A stretch of 64,000 nt of DNA. Source: an uncultured Selenomonadaceae bacterium (lineage in GTDB: Bacteria; Bacillota; Negativicutes; Selenomonadales; Selenomonadaceae). The stretch's first letter is position 1. Every line of letters starts with the position of its first letter. Of this stretch, positions 1 to 9,700 are shown piece by piece. The stretch is taken from the NCBI GenBank assembly GCA_905234195.1, contig CAJOFR010000008.1:1-64000 (forward strand). Reading direction: 5' to 3'. Below the pieces are notes generated by a model. It did not search any database. It was not told the origin of the DNA and worked only from the letters and a program-made list of their open reading frames with translations. Position numbers and translations under genes: made by a program.

Positions 1-1737
1 ATCAGTGTTCACCGTCATCGTGTAGCCGTTCGGCGCGGAGAACGTCAAAATATTATTCGACCTGCTGACCGTGAAGTTTTCCGGCAAAATCGCCGCGTCT
101 GAATTATTTGCCATGCCCGACGTAAAATCTACGACAACATCATTTCCTTCGCCGGTGAATCGGAAATAATCTTTCGCACTGCCGCCAACAAGAGTATCAT
201 CGCCGCCGTTGCCTCCCCAAAGAGTTGTTTCACCACTGCCCGCGATAATCGAATTGCTCCCCGAATTTCCCGCAAGATAATCATTGCCCGAACTCCCCGC
301 CGCGTTCACGTTCGCAATGTAGAGATAGCTAATACCGTTGCTCCCGTCAAGCCTAATGTCGTGTGAATTTGCGTCGTGAGTTCCGTTTTGAAGATTCAGC
401 GTCCCGAATTGCGCCAAGCCGTAGTAGTCAATGCCGTCGTAGTAGGTTATGTTCGTCGCGGAGCTGTCAGCGATTTTCGCAACGTAAAGATCTGAATCGT
501 TGCCGGCGTAGAGAATTGCATCGTCGCCTGAATTTGTGTCGGTGTGGAGCTGAATTTTTTTGCCGTCCGTCATCTCGAAATAAACTTCGTAGCCGTCGCG
601 ATAAGCCTTTGAAAATCCGTTGTACAAAACCACCGCGTCGGAATTGTCCGCCATGCCCGTCACGAAGTTATTTACAAAGTCATTGCTGCCGCCGCCGTAG
701 CGGAAAAGATCTCGCGTCGAAGTGCCGACAATCAAATTATCGTAGTCGGTGCCGTCGCTGACGAAAGTCAAATATTTTTCGGCGGACTCCTTCAAAATGA
801 TAGAGCCCTCCCCAATTTTTATCGTGACGTCCTGCGCGCTCGTCGAAGTCTGATAATCGCCGGAGATTTTAAATTTGTCGCCGCCGTCGTAGCCGTAAAC
901 AGTGTCATTGCCGTCGCCGTCGGAGTATTCGATAATCGCATTGTCCGAGCCTTCCAGGAAAAGAATATCGTCGCCCGCGCCGCCGTTCACCGTGTTGTTG
1001 TCCGCGCTGATAATTATTATGTCGTTGCCCGCGTTGCCGAAAATTTTATTCGCGTCGCCATAAGAAATAATTTCATCGTCAGCGTCGTCGCCGTCGTAAC
1101 TTTCGTTGTCGCCGTGAATCGTGCTGTTCGTGTCGTAAGCAACTATTACGTCGTTGCCCGTGCCGCCAAGAATCGAATTGCCGGAAATATTTTCGCCGCT
1201 GAAAATCGTATCGTCACCGCTCCAGCCCATTATCGTGGAGTTCGACGCAAAATTTCTCATGTAGTCATTTCCCGCGCCGCCGTTCACCAAACTGCCGTCC
1301 GTCTCGTTGGTGATTGTGTCGTTGTCATTCGAGCCGCTGTTATCCGCATTGAAGGTCTTCAGCTTTTCGGCAAGTTCCGCCGCGTAATTTTGTTCGGCAA
1401 TGTCTTCGCCGGTGACCGACGAAATAAAATCCGTCGCGATTTGCAATCCAATATTGTCCGTCGTCTGCAGATACGTCGATGAAGTTTCGTGGATAGTCAC
1501 CGCCAGCGCGTCAAGGGCGGCATCTTTAATCGCGTCCTTCGTGGAAAGCCCCTCGTTCTCGTATTCTTCGACGCTGTCTTGATATTGTTCGACGCCGTTA
1601 AACAGCGCGGAAATGGCCGACACCGAAACCGCAACGGGGCTCAAAAAAGCCGCGACTATTTTATTTTCCGCATAAATTTTGTCGTAGACATCTTTGACCG
1701 CGTCCGCGATTTTATTTACAATTTTTGTGAGACTCAT
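1..1737 (-). CDS. RTX (hemolysin-type calcium-binding repeat) protein, C-terminus beyond window
   Basis: This frame is open for 579 codons from an ATG at 1737 to the left edge. The ORF track omits it because no stop lies in the window. A strong Shine-Dalgarno (GGGGAGGAG) precedes the ATG. The first ~125 residues are helix-like, lack Gly-Asp repeats and match no enzyme I know. Calcium-binding nonapeptides follow (GGAGNDYM, GGTGNDVIV, GNAGNDIII, GGAGDDILF). After them come two copies of a ~60-residue module built around an FR(Y/F)xGxxND core and a (V/T)TGMA(D/N)NSDA-like motif. There is no signal peptide, as expected for type I secretion, where the C-terminal signal would lie outside the window. 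The role is probably a secreted or surface-associated protein; I cannot assign an activity. Confidence 0.9.
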   Translation of the reverse strand, partial: MSLTKIVNKIADAVKDVYDKIYAENKIVAAFLSPVAVSVSAISALFNGVEQYQDSVEEYENEGLSTKDAIKDAALDALAVTIHETSSTYLQTTDNIGLQIATDFISSVTGEDIAEQNYAAELAEKLKTFNADNSGSNDNDTITNETDGSLVNGGAGNDYMRNFASNSTIMGWSGDDTIFSGENISGNSILGGTGNDVIVAYDTNSTIHGDNESYDGDDADDEIISYGDANKIFGNAGNDIIIISADNNTVNGGAGDDILFLEGSDNAIIEYSDGDGNDTVYGYDGGDKFKISGDYQTSTSAQDVTIKIGEGSIILKESAEKYLTFVSDGTDYDNLIVGTSTRDLFRYGGGSNDFVNNFVTGMADNSDAVVLYNGFSKAYRDGYEVYFEMTDGKKIQLHTDTNSGDDAILYAGNDSDLYVAKIADSSATNITYYDGIDYYGLAQFGTLNLQNGTHDANSHDIRLDGSNGISYLYIANVNAAGSSGNDYLAGNSGSNSIIAGSGETTLWGGNGGDDTLVGGSAKDYFRFTGEGNDVVVDFTSGMANNSDAAILPENFTVSRSNNILTFSAPNGYTMTVNTD

Positions 1738-1777
1738 TTTAATTTCTCCTCCCCGAATAAAAATTTTCTTCCGGCTA

Positions 1778-1806
1778 AGAATATCACAGAAAAATTTTTC
1801 CTTCAA
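1778..1806 (-). promoter_or_regulatory. Promoter of the left-edge RTX gene
   Basis: On the minus strand TTGAAG (-35) and TATTCT (-10) are separated by exactly 17 nt, about 40 nt upstream of the start codon. The -10 matches that of the pckA promoter in this window. The modest -35 and the direct repeats just upstream suggest dependence on an activator. Confidence 0.6.
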
Positions 1807-1824
1807 GGCGGTCGCATAATTTTT

Positions 1825-1841
1825 AATGAAACTTTAATGAA
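1825..1841 (-). promoter_or_regulatory. Candidate two-box activator operator (TTCATT-N5-TTCATT)
   Basis: On the minus strand two TTCATT hexamers start 11 nt apart, one helical turn, as in sites for OmpR/PhoB-family regulators. The second box ends 18 nt before the -35. The same boxes with the same 18-nt gap occur upstream of the phosphohexomutase promoter near 38,560. The regulator is unknown; the kinase gene next door is only a positional hint. Confidence 0.45.
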
Positions 1842-1871
1842 AAATAAAAACGCCCCGAAAAATCGGAGCGT
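1838..1871 (-). terminator. Rho-independent terminator of the histidine kinase gene
   Basis: On the minus strand, just after the kinase stop, ACGCTCCG pairs with CGGGGCGT (8 bp, one G-U) across a short T-rich loop. A TTTTTATTTTT tract follows. Confidence 0.75.
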
Positions 1872-1881
1872 CGAAAATTTT

Positions 1882-3288
1882 TCAGGCGGCGGGAATAATC
1901 AGCGTGAAGGTCGTCCCTTTTTGGAGTTCGCTTTCAACTTTTATTTTAATGTCGTGCTTGTCGGCAATCCATTTCGCGATAGACAAGCCCAGCCCGTTGC
2001 CGCCGGTCTCCTCCACCAAAATTTCCGTCTCCACGCGAAAGAATCTGTCAAAAATTTTGTCGCGATTTTCCGGAGCAATACCTATTCCGGAATCAGCAAC
2101 ACTCAAAAAAATTTTGTCGCCGTCCCTAATCGACGTCACGGAAATTTTTCCGCCCTTCGGAGTGTATTTAACGGCGTTGTCCAAAAAAATTCTCAACATC
2201 TGCCGAATCATCGTCTTGTCGCCAAAAATCTGCGCGTCGTCATTCTGAATCAAACGGACGTCGTGATTTTTTACGACGCGAATCATTTTTTTCATGACGT
2301 CGCTGACAATATCGGCAAGGTTAATATTTTCCTTCTTGACCTTTTGATTCTGACGATCCGCGCGCGAAAGGAACAAAAGATTTTCCAAAAGGTTGCGCAT
2401 GTTTTCGGCTTCGGAACGAATCGCGGAAATACTTTCGTCAAGCAACTCTTTATCCTCCAGCCCGTAACGCTCAAGCACTTCGATATATCCGGCGATAACG
2501 GTGGCGGGCGTGCGCAGTTCGTGGGAGGCGTCCGAAACAAATTTCTGTTGCTTTTTAATCCCGCCTTGAAGTCTGTCAAGCATCTCGTTAAAAGTTTTCG
2601 CAAGCTCGGTGAGTTCGTCGTTCGCGGCGGGAAGTGTAATGCGCCCGTCCATTTTCCCGAAGGCAATTTCCTGCGCGTGTGTCGTCATTGTTTTTATCGG
2701 CTTGAGAATTTTTCTACTGATAAATTTTCCCGCGAAGAAGGCAAAAATTATTCCGACAAAATCCAGCGCAAACAAAAGCATCTCCAAATTTTCAAAGACG
2801 TCCGTTTTTGAAGTGATTGTCCGGAAAAAATAAAACGTACAAATTTCGCCGTTTACCTCGTAATCCATTTTGGCGCGGTAGACGAGCGCATTTTTCATCT
2901 TCGCGACGTCCATCGTGCTATCTGCAAAAAAAGGTTGGCTCCTTAATTTATTCACCTCGAAAATATCAATCGAAGGATAATTCGGATCGGTATCGAAAAT
3001 TTTTTTGCCGTCGTCCTTCACGATGCGGAGCACAACACCCGTGATAATTTTTCCGCGCAGTGAATTTAAGTCGACTTGATTTTCATTTTGCGCAAGGTGT
3101 TTGATGACGTTCGTCATGCTTACTTTGATAGTACGTTCGGCGGGAGTGTAGAGCGCATAAAAAGTTCCATACCACACGACAAAATTCACGACAAGCATCA
3201 AAATCACGAAGAACGCCGCGTAAATTAAAGTTATCTTTGTGGAAATTTTAGCGTCGTTGTAAATTTGCCGGATTTTTTCTGTGAACAT
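1882..3288 (-). CDS. Membrane sensor histidine kinase (HAMP, HisKA, HATPase)
   Basis: This is a 468-residue two-component sensor. A transmembrane helix at about 17-39 and another at about 170-189 flank an extracytoplasmic sensor region of ~130 residues. A HAMP linker (~190-245) follows, then the H-box SDASHELRTP with phospho-acceptor His256. The catalytic domain has the N-box DNAVKYTP (~370), G1 DSGIGI (~399) and G2 GNGLGLSIAK (~430). The architecture resembles CpxA/PhoR-type kinases. No response regulator is present here: the upstream neighbour is the divergent trkH and the downstream one an RTX gene, so the kinase is an orphan in this window. The start follows an AAAGGGGGG Shine-Dalgarno. 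The ligand is unknown. Confidence 0.93.
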   Translation of the reverse strand: MFTEKIRQIYNDAKISTKITLIYAAFFVILMLVVNFVVWYGTFYALYTPAERTIKVSMTNVIKHLAQNENQVDLNSLRGKIITGVVLRIVKDDGKKIFDTDPNYPSIDIFEVNKLRSQPFFADSTMDVAKMKNALVYRAKMDYEVNGEICTFYFFRTITSKTDVFENLEMLLFALDFVGIIFAFFAGKFISRKILKPIKTMTTHAQEIAFGKMDGRITLPAANDELTELAKTFNEMLDRLQGGIKKQQKFVSDASHELRTPATVIAGYIEVLERYGLEDKELLDESISAIRSEAENMRNLLENLLFLSRADRQNQKVKKENINLADIVSDVMKKMIRVVKNHDVRLIQNDDAQIFGDKTMIRQMLRIFLDNAVKYTPKGGKISVTSIRDGDKIFLSVADSGIGIAPENRDKIFDRFFRVETEILVEETGGNGLGLSIAKWIADKHDIKIKVESELQKGTTFTLIIPAA

Positions 3289-3355
3289 AGGAACCCCCCT
3301 TTATTTTGTCGAATTATGTTTTATAAAACTTTACAACAAAACTTGGGGAATTTCA

Positions 3356-4816
3356 ATGGATAAGAGAATTATTTCCGGATTGCTCGGATACTTGACGCTG
3401 TTCACCGGCGCGGCAATGCTCCCGTCGTTTTTGTTGGCGGCGTTCACCGAAGAACTAAACGGCGCGGCAACTTTCCTGCTGTCAATTTTTTTATGCGTGG
3501 CGGTGACTTTTGAGCTGGAAAGATTCGGCGGGCTGAAGGGCAAAGATAATATCGGCGTCCGCGACGGAATTGCGATAACGAGTATCGGCTGGCTGCTCGT
3601 CTCCATTTTGGGGATGGTGCCGTATTTTGCGGGCGGCTACCTGAATTTAATCGACAGTATGGTTGAATCATTCGCGGGATTTTCCGGGACGGGCGCGACG
3701 GTTTTTGAGGACGTCGAAACTTTGCCGCGAAGTATTTTACTTTGGCGCAGTCTGTCAAATTGGGTTGGCGGCTTGGGAGTCGTCGTAATTTTCATGGCGA
3801 TTCTGTCACAGCTGGGGCGCGGCGCGATGTTTATTTTGCGCGCGGAGATGACCGGACCGACGAAGGACAGACAAATGCCGCGCATTCGTGACAACGCGAA
3901 AATGCTCTTCAAAGTTTATGTTGTGCTGACGATAATTTGTGCGGTGAGTTATTTTTTGTGCGGGCTGGAAATTTTTGCGGCGATTAATCACGCTATGACG
4001 ACTATTGCGACGGGCGGCTACGGAATTTATAACGGCACGGTCGGCGAATACGGAAATAACTACCTCGAATTTTGTATGGCGTTCTTCATGATAATTGCCA
4101 GCGGGAGTTTTGCAATGTACGCGCTTGCTTTTCGGCGCGGCGTCGGTGTGATTTTTCGCAACACCGAATTTAAAATTTATCTCTGGATAGTTTTTGTGGT
4201 GTCGGCGATAATTGCGACCGATTTAATTTTGGAGGCGGGCGACAGCATCGAGACGGCGATAAGGCGCGCGATTTTTCACGTTGCGAGCATGAGTTCGACG
4301 ACGGGTTTTGTTGCCGAAGATTTTGACTTGTGGCCTCCGGTAAGCAAAGCTTTTCTGATAATAACAATGTTTTTGGGCGGCTGTGCAGGTTCGACGGCAG
4401 GTGGCTTGAAGGTCGCGAGAATCATTTTGCTTTTCAAATTCGTCGGCGCGATTGTCAGCCAAAAACTCCACCCGCAACAGATAAACCCCGTGAAACTTAA
4501 CGGTCAAGTTATCGAAGAAAGTGTCGTCCACAATGCGGCGAAATTTTTCTTCGCGCTCGTAATGTTAGATATTTTTTTCGCGTTCGTGATGATGTTTGAC
4601 GGAATAGACTTCGTGAACAGCATTTCGGTTAGCGTGACGACAATGTCCAGCGTCGGACCCGGTTTCGGTATACAGGGCGCGACGAGTGGTTACGCGCTTT
4701 TGCCCCCGCTAAGTAAATTTTTCTTGTGCGTGTGTATGTTTTTGAGCCGCCTGGAAATTTTTACGGTGCTTGTTTTATTCACGCCGTCTTTTTGGAGGAG
4801 CCGCGACGGCTGGTGA
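3356..4816 (+). CDS. trkH: Trk/Ktr-type potassium uptake protein, TrkH family
   Basis: This integral membrane protein of 486 residues is the potassium-translocating subunit of a Trk system. Four pore-loop signatures of the SKT superfamily are visible in order: FSGTGATVF, TIATGGYGIY, SSTTGFVAEDF and SVGPGFGIQG. TrkH hallmarks SNWVGGLGVVV and GGCAGSTAGGLKVAR are also present. I chose the ATG at 3356, because the longer ORF adds a non-hydrophobic leader with no ribosome site. The protein ends at LFTPSFWR plus a few residues, as usual for the family. The regulatory subunit TrkA is not adjacent. The gene diverges from the histidine kinase. A structured 87-bp repeat follows its stop codon. Confidence 0.93.
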   Translation: MDKRIISGLLGYLTLFTGAAMLPSFLLAAFTEELNGAATFLLSIFLCVAVTFELERFGGLKGKDNIGVRDGIAITSIGWLLVSILGMVPYFAGGYLNLIDSMVESFAGFSGTGATVFEDVETLPRSILLWRSLSNWVGGLGVVVIFMAILSQLGRGAMFILRAEMTGPTKDRQMPRIRDNAKMLFKVYVVLTIICAVSYFLCGLEIFAAINHAMTTIATGGYGIYNGTVGEYGNNYLEFCMAFFMIIASGSFAMYALAFRRGVGVIFRNTEFKIYLWIVFVVSAIIATDLILEAGDSIETAIRRAIFHVASMSSTTGFVAEDFDLWPPVSKAFLIITMFLGGCAGSTAGGLKVARIILLFKFVGAIVSQKLHPQQINPVKLNGQVIEESVVHNAAKFFFALVMLDIFFAFVMMFDGIDFVNSISVSVTTMSSVGPGFGIQGATSGYALLPPLSKFFLCVCMFLSRLEIFTVLVLFTPSFWRSRDGW

Positions 4817-4851
4817 TTTTAGTGGCAAGGAAAAGTGTGGAAGAGGGGAGA

Positions 4852-4938
4852 GGCCGCCCAAGGACGGGCGGCCGCCCGCATTTGGTCGCGTGATGCGACC
4901 TCTGCGGGCAGTTTTCTTTTGCTTCTTTTCTTTTGCGC
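4852..4938 (+). repeat. 87-bp structured intergenic repeat, copy 1
   Basis: This segment is identical over all 87 bases to 23242-23328. It holds a GCCGCCC/GGGCGGC hairpin followed by a long one: outer arms GCCCGCA/TGCGGGC and inner arms GGTCGC/GCGACC around GTGAT. A pyrimidine-rich tail comes next. It lies about 35 bp after the trkH stop, on the gene's strand, and could serve as a transcript 3' end. In this copy the second arm of the tail palindrome is missing. Confidence 0.85.
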
Positions 4939-4975
4939 AGAAGCGATCCAAACTCTTTGGCGTGAAAACTAATTT

Positions 4976-5001
4976 CTAAAAAAAAATTGCCCACAAAGGG
5001 C
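4976..5001 (-). terminator. Probable terminator of pckA
   Basis: On the minus strand, after the pckA stop, a short GCCC-TTTGT-GGGC hairpin is followed by AATTTTTTTTT. The stem is only 4 bp, so the call rests largely on the strong T tract. Confidence 0.5.
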
Positions 5002-5039
5002 GAGTGAAAAATTTTTTTGAAAGAAAGGTTATCTACAAA

Positions 5040-6659
5040 TTAATCGAGTTGCGGACCCGCAGGAACAAGAGCTTTGCCCGCTTCGTTGTATTCGTATTTC
5101 TTGAAGTTCTTGATAAAGCGTTCGGCGAGATCCTTTGCTTTTTTGTCCCACTCTGCCGGATCTTTATAAGTGTCACGAGTGTCGAGAATCTCCGTCGCCA
5201 CTCCTTCAAGCTTAGTCGGAATTTCAAGATTGAATATCGGAATTTTTTTCGTCGGGGCGTCTTTAATCGCGCCGCCAAGAATCGCGTCGATAATGCCGCG
5301 CGTATCTTTGATGGAAATGCGTTTGCCGCTACCGTTCCAGCCGGTGTTAACGAGGTACGCCTTCGCGCCGGATTTTTCCATACGCTTTACGAGTTCTTCA
5401 GCGTATTTCGTCGGATGCAGTTCAAGGAACGCCTGCCCAAAGCACGCGCTGAAAGTCGGGGTAGGTTCAGTGATTCCGCGCTCGGTGCCGGCAAGTTTCG
5501 CGGTAAATCCGCTGAGGAAATAATATTTCGTCTGTTCCGAAGTCAAAATAGAAACCGGCGGCAAAACTCCAAAGGCGTCCGCGCTGAGGAAAATGACAGA
5601 CTTCGCGGCGGGGCCGTGACTGTCCGGACGAACGATATTTTTAATGTGATAAATCGGATAGCTGACGCGCGTATTCTCGGTAACGGATTTGTCGGCAAAA
5701 TCAATCTTGCCGTCTTTGTCGACGGTGACATTTTCCAAAAGTGCGTCGCGGCGAATCGCGTTATAAATATCGGGTTCGGATTCTTTATCAAGGTTAATAA
5801 CTTTCGCGTAGCAACCGCCCTCGAAATTGAAAACGCCGGTGTCGTCCCAGCCGTGCTCATCGTCGCCAATCAAAAGACGTTTCGGATCAGTAGAAAGAGT
5901 AGTTTTGCCGGTGCCGGAAAGTCCGAAGAAAATAGCGGTGTTTTCGCCGTTCATGTCGGTGTTCGCGGAGCAGTGCATCGCGGCGATACCCTTCAGCGGC
6001 AAGAAATAATTCATCATGCTGAAGAGACCCTTTTTCATTTCGCCGCCGTACCACGTGTTAAGAATGACTTGCTCTTTGTCGGTGATATTGAACACAGTCG
6101 CGGTTTCGGAATTGAGCCCAAGTTCTTTCCAGTTAGTGACTTTCGCTTTTGACGCATTGAAAACCACAAAGTCCGGTTCCTGGTCAAACTCCGCTTGATT
6201 CTTCGGGCGAATAAACATATTCGTGACGAAGTGCGCCTGCCAAGCAACTTCCATGATAAAACGGATCTTCATTCGGGTATCTTTGTGCGTGCCGCAGAAT
6301 CCGTCGACGACATAAAGTTTTTTGTTGGAAAGTTCCTCGACGGCAAGTTTCTTGAGAGCCTTCCAGCTTTCGACGCTACATTTCTTGTTGTCGTTTTTGT
6401 ATTCGGGCGTCGTCCACCAAATTTCTCCGGGCGCGCCTTCCTTCGTCGTGTCGTCGTAAACGATAAACTTATCCTTCGGCGAACGTCCGGTATAAATCCC
6501 CGTCATGACATTAATCGCGCCAAGTTCGGTCTCCTGTCCTTTGTCGTAGCCGGTAAGGTCGGGTTTCACCTCTTCGTTGAAAAGAACTTCGTACGTAGGA
6601 TTGTAAACAACTTCGGTCGTCCCTGTGATTCCGTATTTTGTTAAATCCATCATCGGCAT
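5040..6659 (-). CDS. pckA: Phosphoenolpyruvate carboxykinase (ATP)
   Basis: The 539-residue enzyme interconverts oxaloacetate plus ATP and phosphoenolpyruvate plus CO2 plus ADP in the cytosol. In anaerobes that ferment to succinate or propionate it often runs towards oxaloacetate. The length is typical of the ATP-dependent class. Visible signatures are the substrate-binding YTGRSPKDK (~56-64), the P-loop GLSGTGKTT (~246-254) and the metal-binding kinase-2 region [10 protein letters not shown] (~264-273). A strong ribosome site (AGGAGGTTGA) lies ~10 nt before the ATG; the next Met residues (3, 4) are possible alternatives. It has its own promoter and appears monocistronic. Confidence 0.97.
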   Translation of the reverse strand: MPMMDLTKYGITGTTEVVYNPTYEVLFNEEVKPDLTGYDKGQETELGAINVMTGIYTGRSPKDKFIVYDDTTKEGAPGEIWWTTPEYKNDNKKCSVESWKALKKLAVEELSNKKLYVVDGFCGTHKDTRMKIRFIMEVAWQAHFVTNMFIRPKNQAEFDQEPDFVVFNASKAKVTNWKELGLNSETATVFNITDKEQVILNTWYGGEMKKGLFSMMNYFLPLKGIAAMHCSANTDMNGENTAIFFGLSGTGKTTLSTDPKRLLIGDDEHGWDDTGVFNFEGGCYAKVINLDKESEPDIYNAIRRDALLENVTVDKDGKIDFADKSVTENTRVSYPIYHIKNIVRPDSHGPAAKSVIFLSADAFGVLPPVSILTSEQTKYYFLSGFTAKLAGTERGITEPTPTFSACFGQAFLELHPTKYAEELVKRMEKSGAKAYLVNTGWNGSGKRISIKDTRGIIDAILGGAIKDAPTKKIPIFNLEIPTKLEGVATEILDTRDTYKDPAEWDKKAKDLAERFIKNFKKYEYNEAGKALVPAGPQLD

Positions 6660-6697
6660 TAAAAATCAACCTCCTAAAAATTTAATCCACCGCTGTT

Positions 6698-6726
6698 AGA
6701 ATAACGCATTTGCCGCAGATTGTCAA
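6698..6726 (-). promoter_or_regulatory. pckA promoter
   Basis: On the minus strand a perfect -35 TTGACA and a -10 TATTCT are separated by 17 nt. They lie about 40 nt upstream of the pckA start, in the gap after the RTX peptidase gene. Confidence 0.75.
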
Positions 6727-6736
6727 ACCGCCTTAA

Positions 6737-9700
6737 TTATTTTTTTGACTGGTGGTAATAAGCAGATACCGTCTGATAAAATTTTTCAAGTTCGCTAAAA
6801 TTACTTTCGATTTTGCCGACAGAATAATTCGTCTCGGAAATTTCCGTGACGTCAGAAATCTGCGCGTCGTCCGTAATAAAATTATCGTCGACGAAAAATT
6901 CTTGAGCCGCCACCAATTTTGAAGGGTTGGAAATATTTTCCGTAGAGCCGACAAAAATTTCAGCCGTGTTGCCCGCGTAATTTTTCAGCACGACGGAGCC
7001 ACTGCCGATATTCACGACAAGATCATCGCCGCGCGTTAAAGTATTTTTCACGCTGCCCGAAGTGATATTGAGCGTGTCATTTTCGCCAAAGCCGTAAATC
7101 GTGTCCCTACCGTCGCCGCTCGCGTACTGATAAACGACGCTGTCGCCGCTGTTTTTAATTGTGTCGTTGCCCCTGCCGCCAACAATCGTGACGTTATCGC
7201 CGCTGTTGGTAATTTTATCGTTGCCCGCCAAAGCGTTTATCTGGTAGTCGTCGGAATTATTTGTCAGTGTATTGGCTGACGACGTGCCCTGAATAATTTT
7301 CGGCTTCTCGAATAAAATTTTGTTGCCGCCGGAATCAACAAGAGTGTATTCGACGTCGTCCGAAAGTTCTTTGAGATTGATTGAGCCGTTGCCGATATTG
7401 AAAACCAAATCGGAGCCGCTGACCGCCGAACTTTTCAAACTGCCCGAAACAATTTGAAGAGTGTCATTTTCGCCAAAGCCGGTGATAACATCTTTGCCGT
7501 TGCCGTTCGTGTAGCGGTAGACGACGGCATTCCCGCTGTTGGTGATTGTGTCGTTGCCGCCGCCGCCAATAATCGTGACGCTATCGCCGCTGTTAATAAT
7601 TCTGTCGTTGCCAAGCCCCGCGTCGATTGTCGAATAGTTTCCGTAATTATAAATTTTGTCGTTGTTCGCAAGGGCGTTGATAAAGTATCCGTCGCCGAGA
7701 TTATTTGTGAGCGTTTCAGCTTTCGACGTGCCCTGAATAATTTTCGGTCTCTCGAATAAAATTTCGTTGCCGTCCGCGTCGATAATCGTGTACTTGACGT
7801 CAATCGAAAGCCCCTTCAAAGTGACCGCGCCGCTACCGATATTAAAAGCAACGTCGCTACCGGAGGACGTCGAACTTTTTATGCTGCCCGAAGTAATTTG
7901 GAGCGTGTCATTTTCGCCAAAGCCGTAAATTAAATCTCTGCCGTCGCCGTTCGCGTATTGATAAACGATGGAACTTCCGCTGTTGTTAATCGTGTCGTTG
8001 CCCTTGCCGCCAATAATCGTGACGTTATCGCCGCTGTTAATAATTCTGTCGTTGCCGCCGCGCGCGTCGATTGTGGAGCCCGCGCTCGAACTTTTAAGCG
8101 TGTTTCTGCTGTCGGTGCCCTTGATATAATCGCCGTGAACTTTTTCGGTAAAGTCGATTGTAAAATTTTCGTCGGCGGCATTTTTCAAGGTGATTGACTC
8201 TTCGCCGATAGTGACAATCACGTCTGAATCACTCGTCGCCATGAAATAAGAGTCGCCGGAAATTTTCAGCGTGTCTTTTGCCGAAATCCCGTAAACAATG
8301 TCGTTGCCGTCGCCTTCGTCGTGTTTGATTATTTGTTCGCCGCCGTAAGCAAAGATAACGTCATCGCCCGCGCCGCCGTCTACCAAAACTTTCGCGCCGG
8401 AATTTGAAATGGTGTCGTTGCCGGCGTAAGTGGTGAGCGTCGTATTTGAATCGAAGTTCATGATAAAATCTGCGTCGGACGTCCCATTTTTCGGAGACGG
8501 ATTAAAAATTTTCCCGTTGACATTCACCGAAGGAGCGTCCACAAATTTTATGGAGCCTTCACCAAACTGCAAAGTCAAATCGTTGCCGGAAACGACGGAG
8601 CCGGTAACCGAGCCGCCAATCAAATTTACAATGTCCGTCGGGTTGTAGCCGTAAACAGTGTCATTGCCGTCGCCTTCGGAATATTCGAGGACGACGAACT
8701 TAGAATTTTTATCCAGCTCAATAATATCATCGCCCGCGCCGCCAACAATCGTGACGTTATCGCCGCTGTTGGTGATTGTGTCGTCGCCGCCTTCGCCGCT
8801 CGCCGTGACATTGTCGTCAAGATTTTCGACGCTGAAACCAATTTCGCCGCCCGCGCTCTGTTTCGCGAGGTAGCGCATAAGCATGTAGCCGCCCGCGTAG
8901 TCCGGAGCATGAACGCCCGAAACACTTTTGTAGCCGGAAGACAAACTCAAAGCCTGTTCAAGCAAAGAATAATTCCCCGCCAAAGTTTTGATATCGCTCC
9001 TGCGCTGGTCGTCGATGCCGTGAGTAAGTTCAGCGACACCCTCTTTTATCAGCGAAGGCAATGCGTAAAAATAATTTATGTTCGCTGACATGACGGCATG
9101 AGTAAATTCGTGAGCAAGCACCCTGTCAAGATAAGTTTGCCCGGAAGTCGGATCGTAACCATTTTTATTTTCGGTGTTCACGTTGCTGTAATAATCCATG
9201 TTAATTCCGAAACCGAGCCACGCCGTCGATTGGTGAGTAGTGTCGTTGACGTAATAATAGGAGACAGTCCACGCAAGAGTGCCGGCATTATTTTCGATAA
9301 AGCCAATGTTAATTACGTCCGTCGTCGCCGAAGAATTTTCAGTGAATCCAAAATTATCACCGTAAGAAAGAGAAATCAAATCGAGCGCGCCCGAAGCCCA
9401 CCAAGTATAAAGTGACTGCCACATAAATTTTTGGTTGGTCGTCAAGCTGTCGAACTCTAAATCCGTCCAGCTGTAATCGCTATTGTATTTGACGAGCTGG
9501 AAAGTCAAACCGTCCGCCACAAAATATCTGTCAGTAAAATCCGTGCGGAGTTCGCCGCTTTCCGGAACAATGTCAACAGCATTTTTGGAAGTATCGCCGC
9601 CGGCGTCCAGCCCGCTAATCGCGCCGGTGTCCTGGTTGCTCAAATCAATGCCGCAATAATTTTTTAGGAAGTCGTCCGCGCTCGCAGAATTTTTGCAATC

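Noticed and set aside
1489-2811. 440-residue plus-strand ORF
   Set aside because: It is antisense to the histidine kinase, which has every catalytic motif. The ORF product is basic, low in conserved features and has no ribosome site.
4770-4979. ORFs reading through the 87-bp repeat (both strands)
   Set aside because: They are created by the GC-rich structured repeat and overlap the trkH end; no ribosome site or plausible protein.
5004-6152. 382-residue plus-strand ORF opposite pckA
   Set aside because: It is a shadow of pckA; its composition follows the complementary codons and no domain is recognisable.
6947-8053. Possible CRISPR or satellite array
   Set aside because: The repeats are coding RTX modules of ~128-148 residues in one open frame, without uniform spacers.
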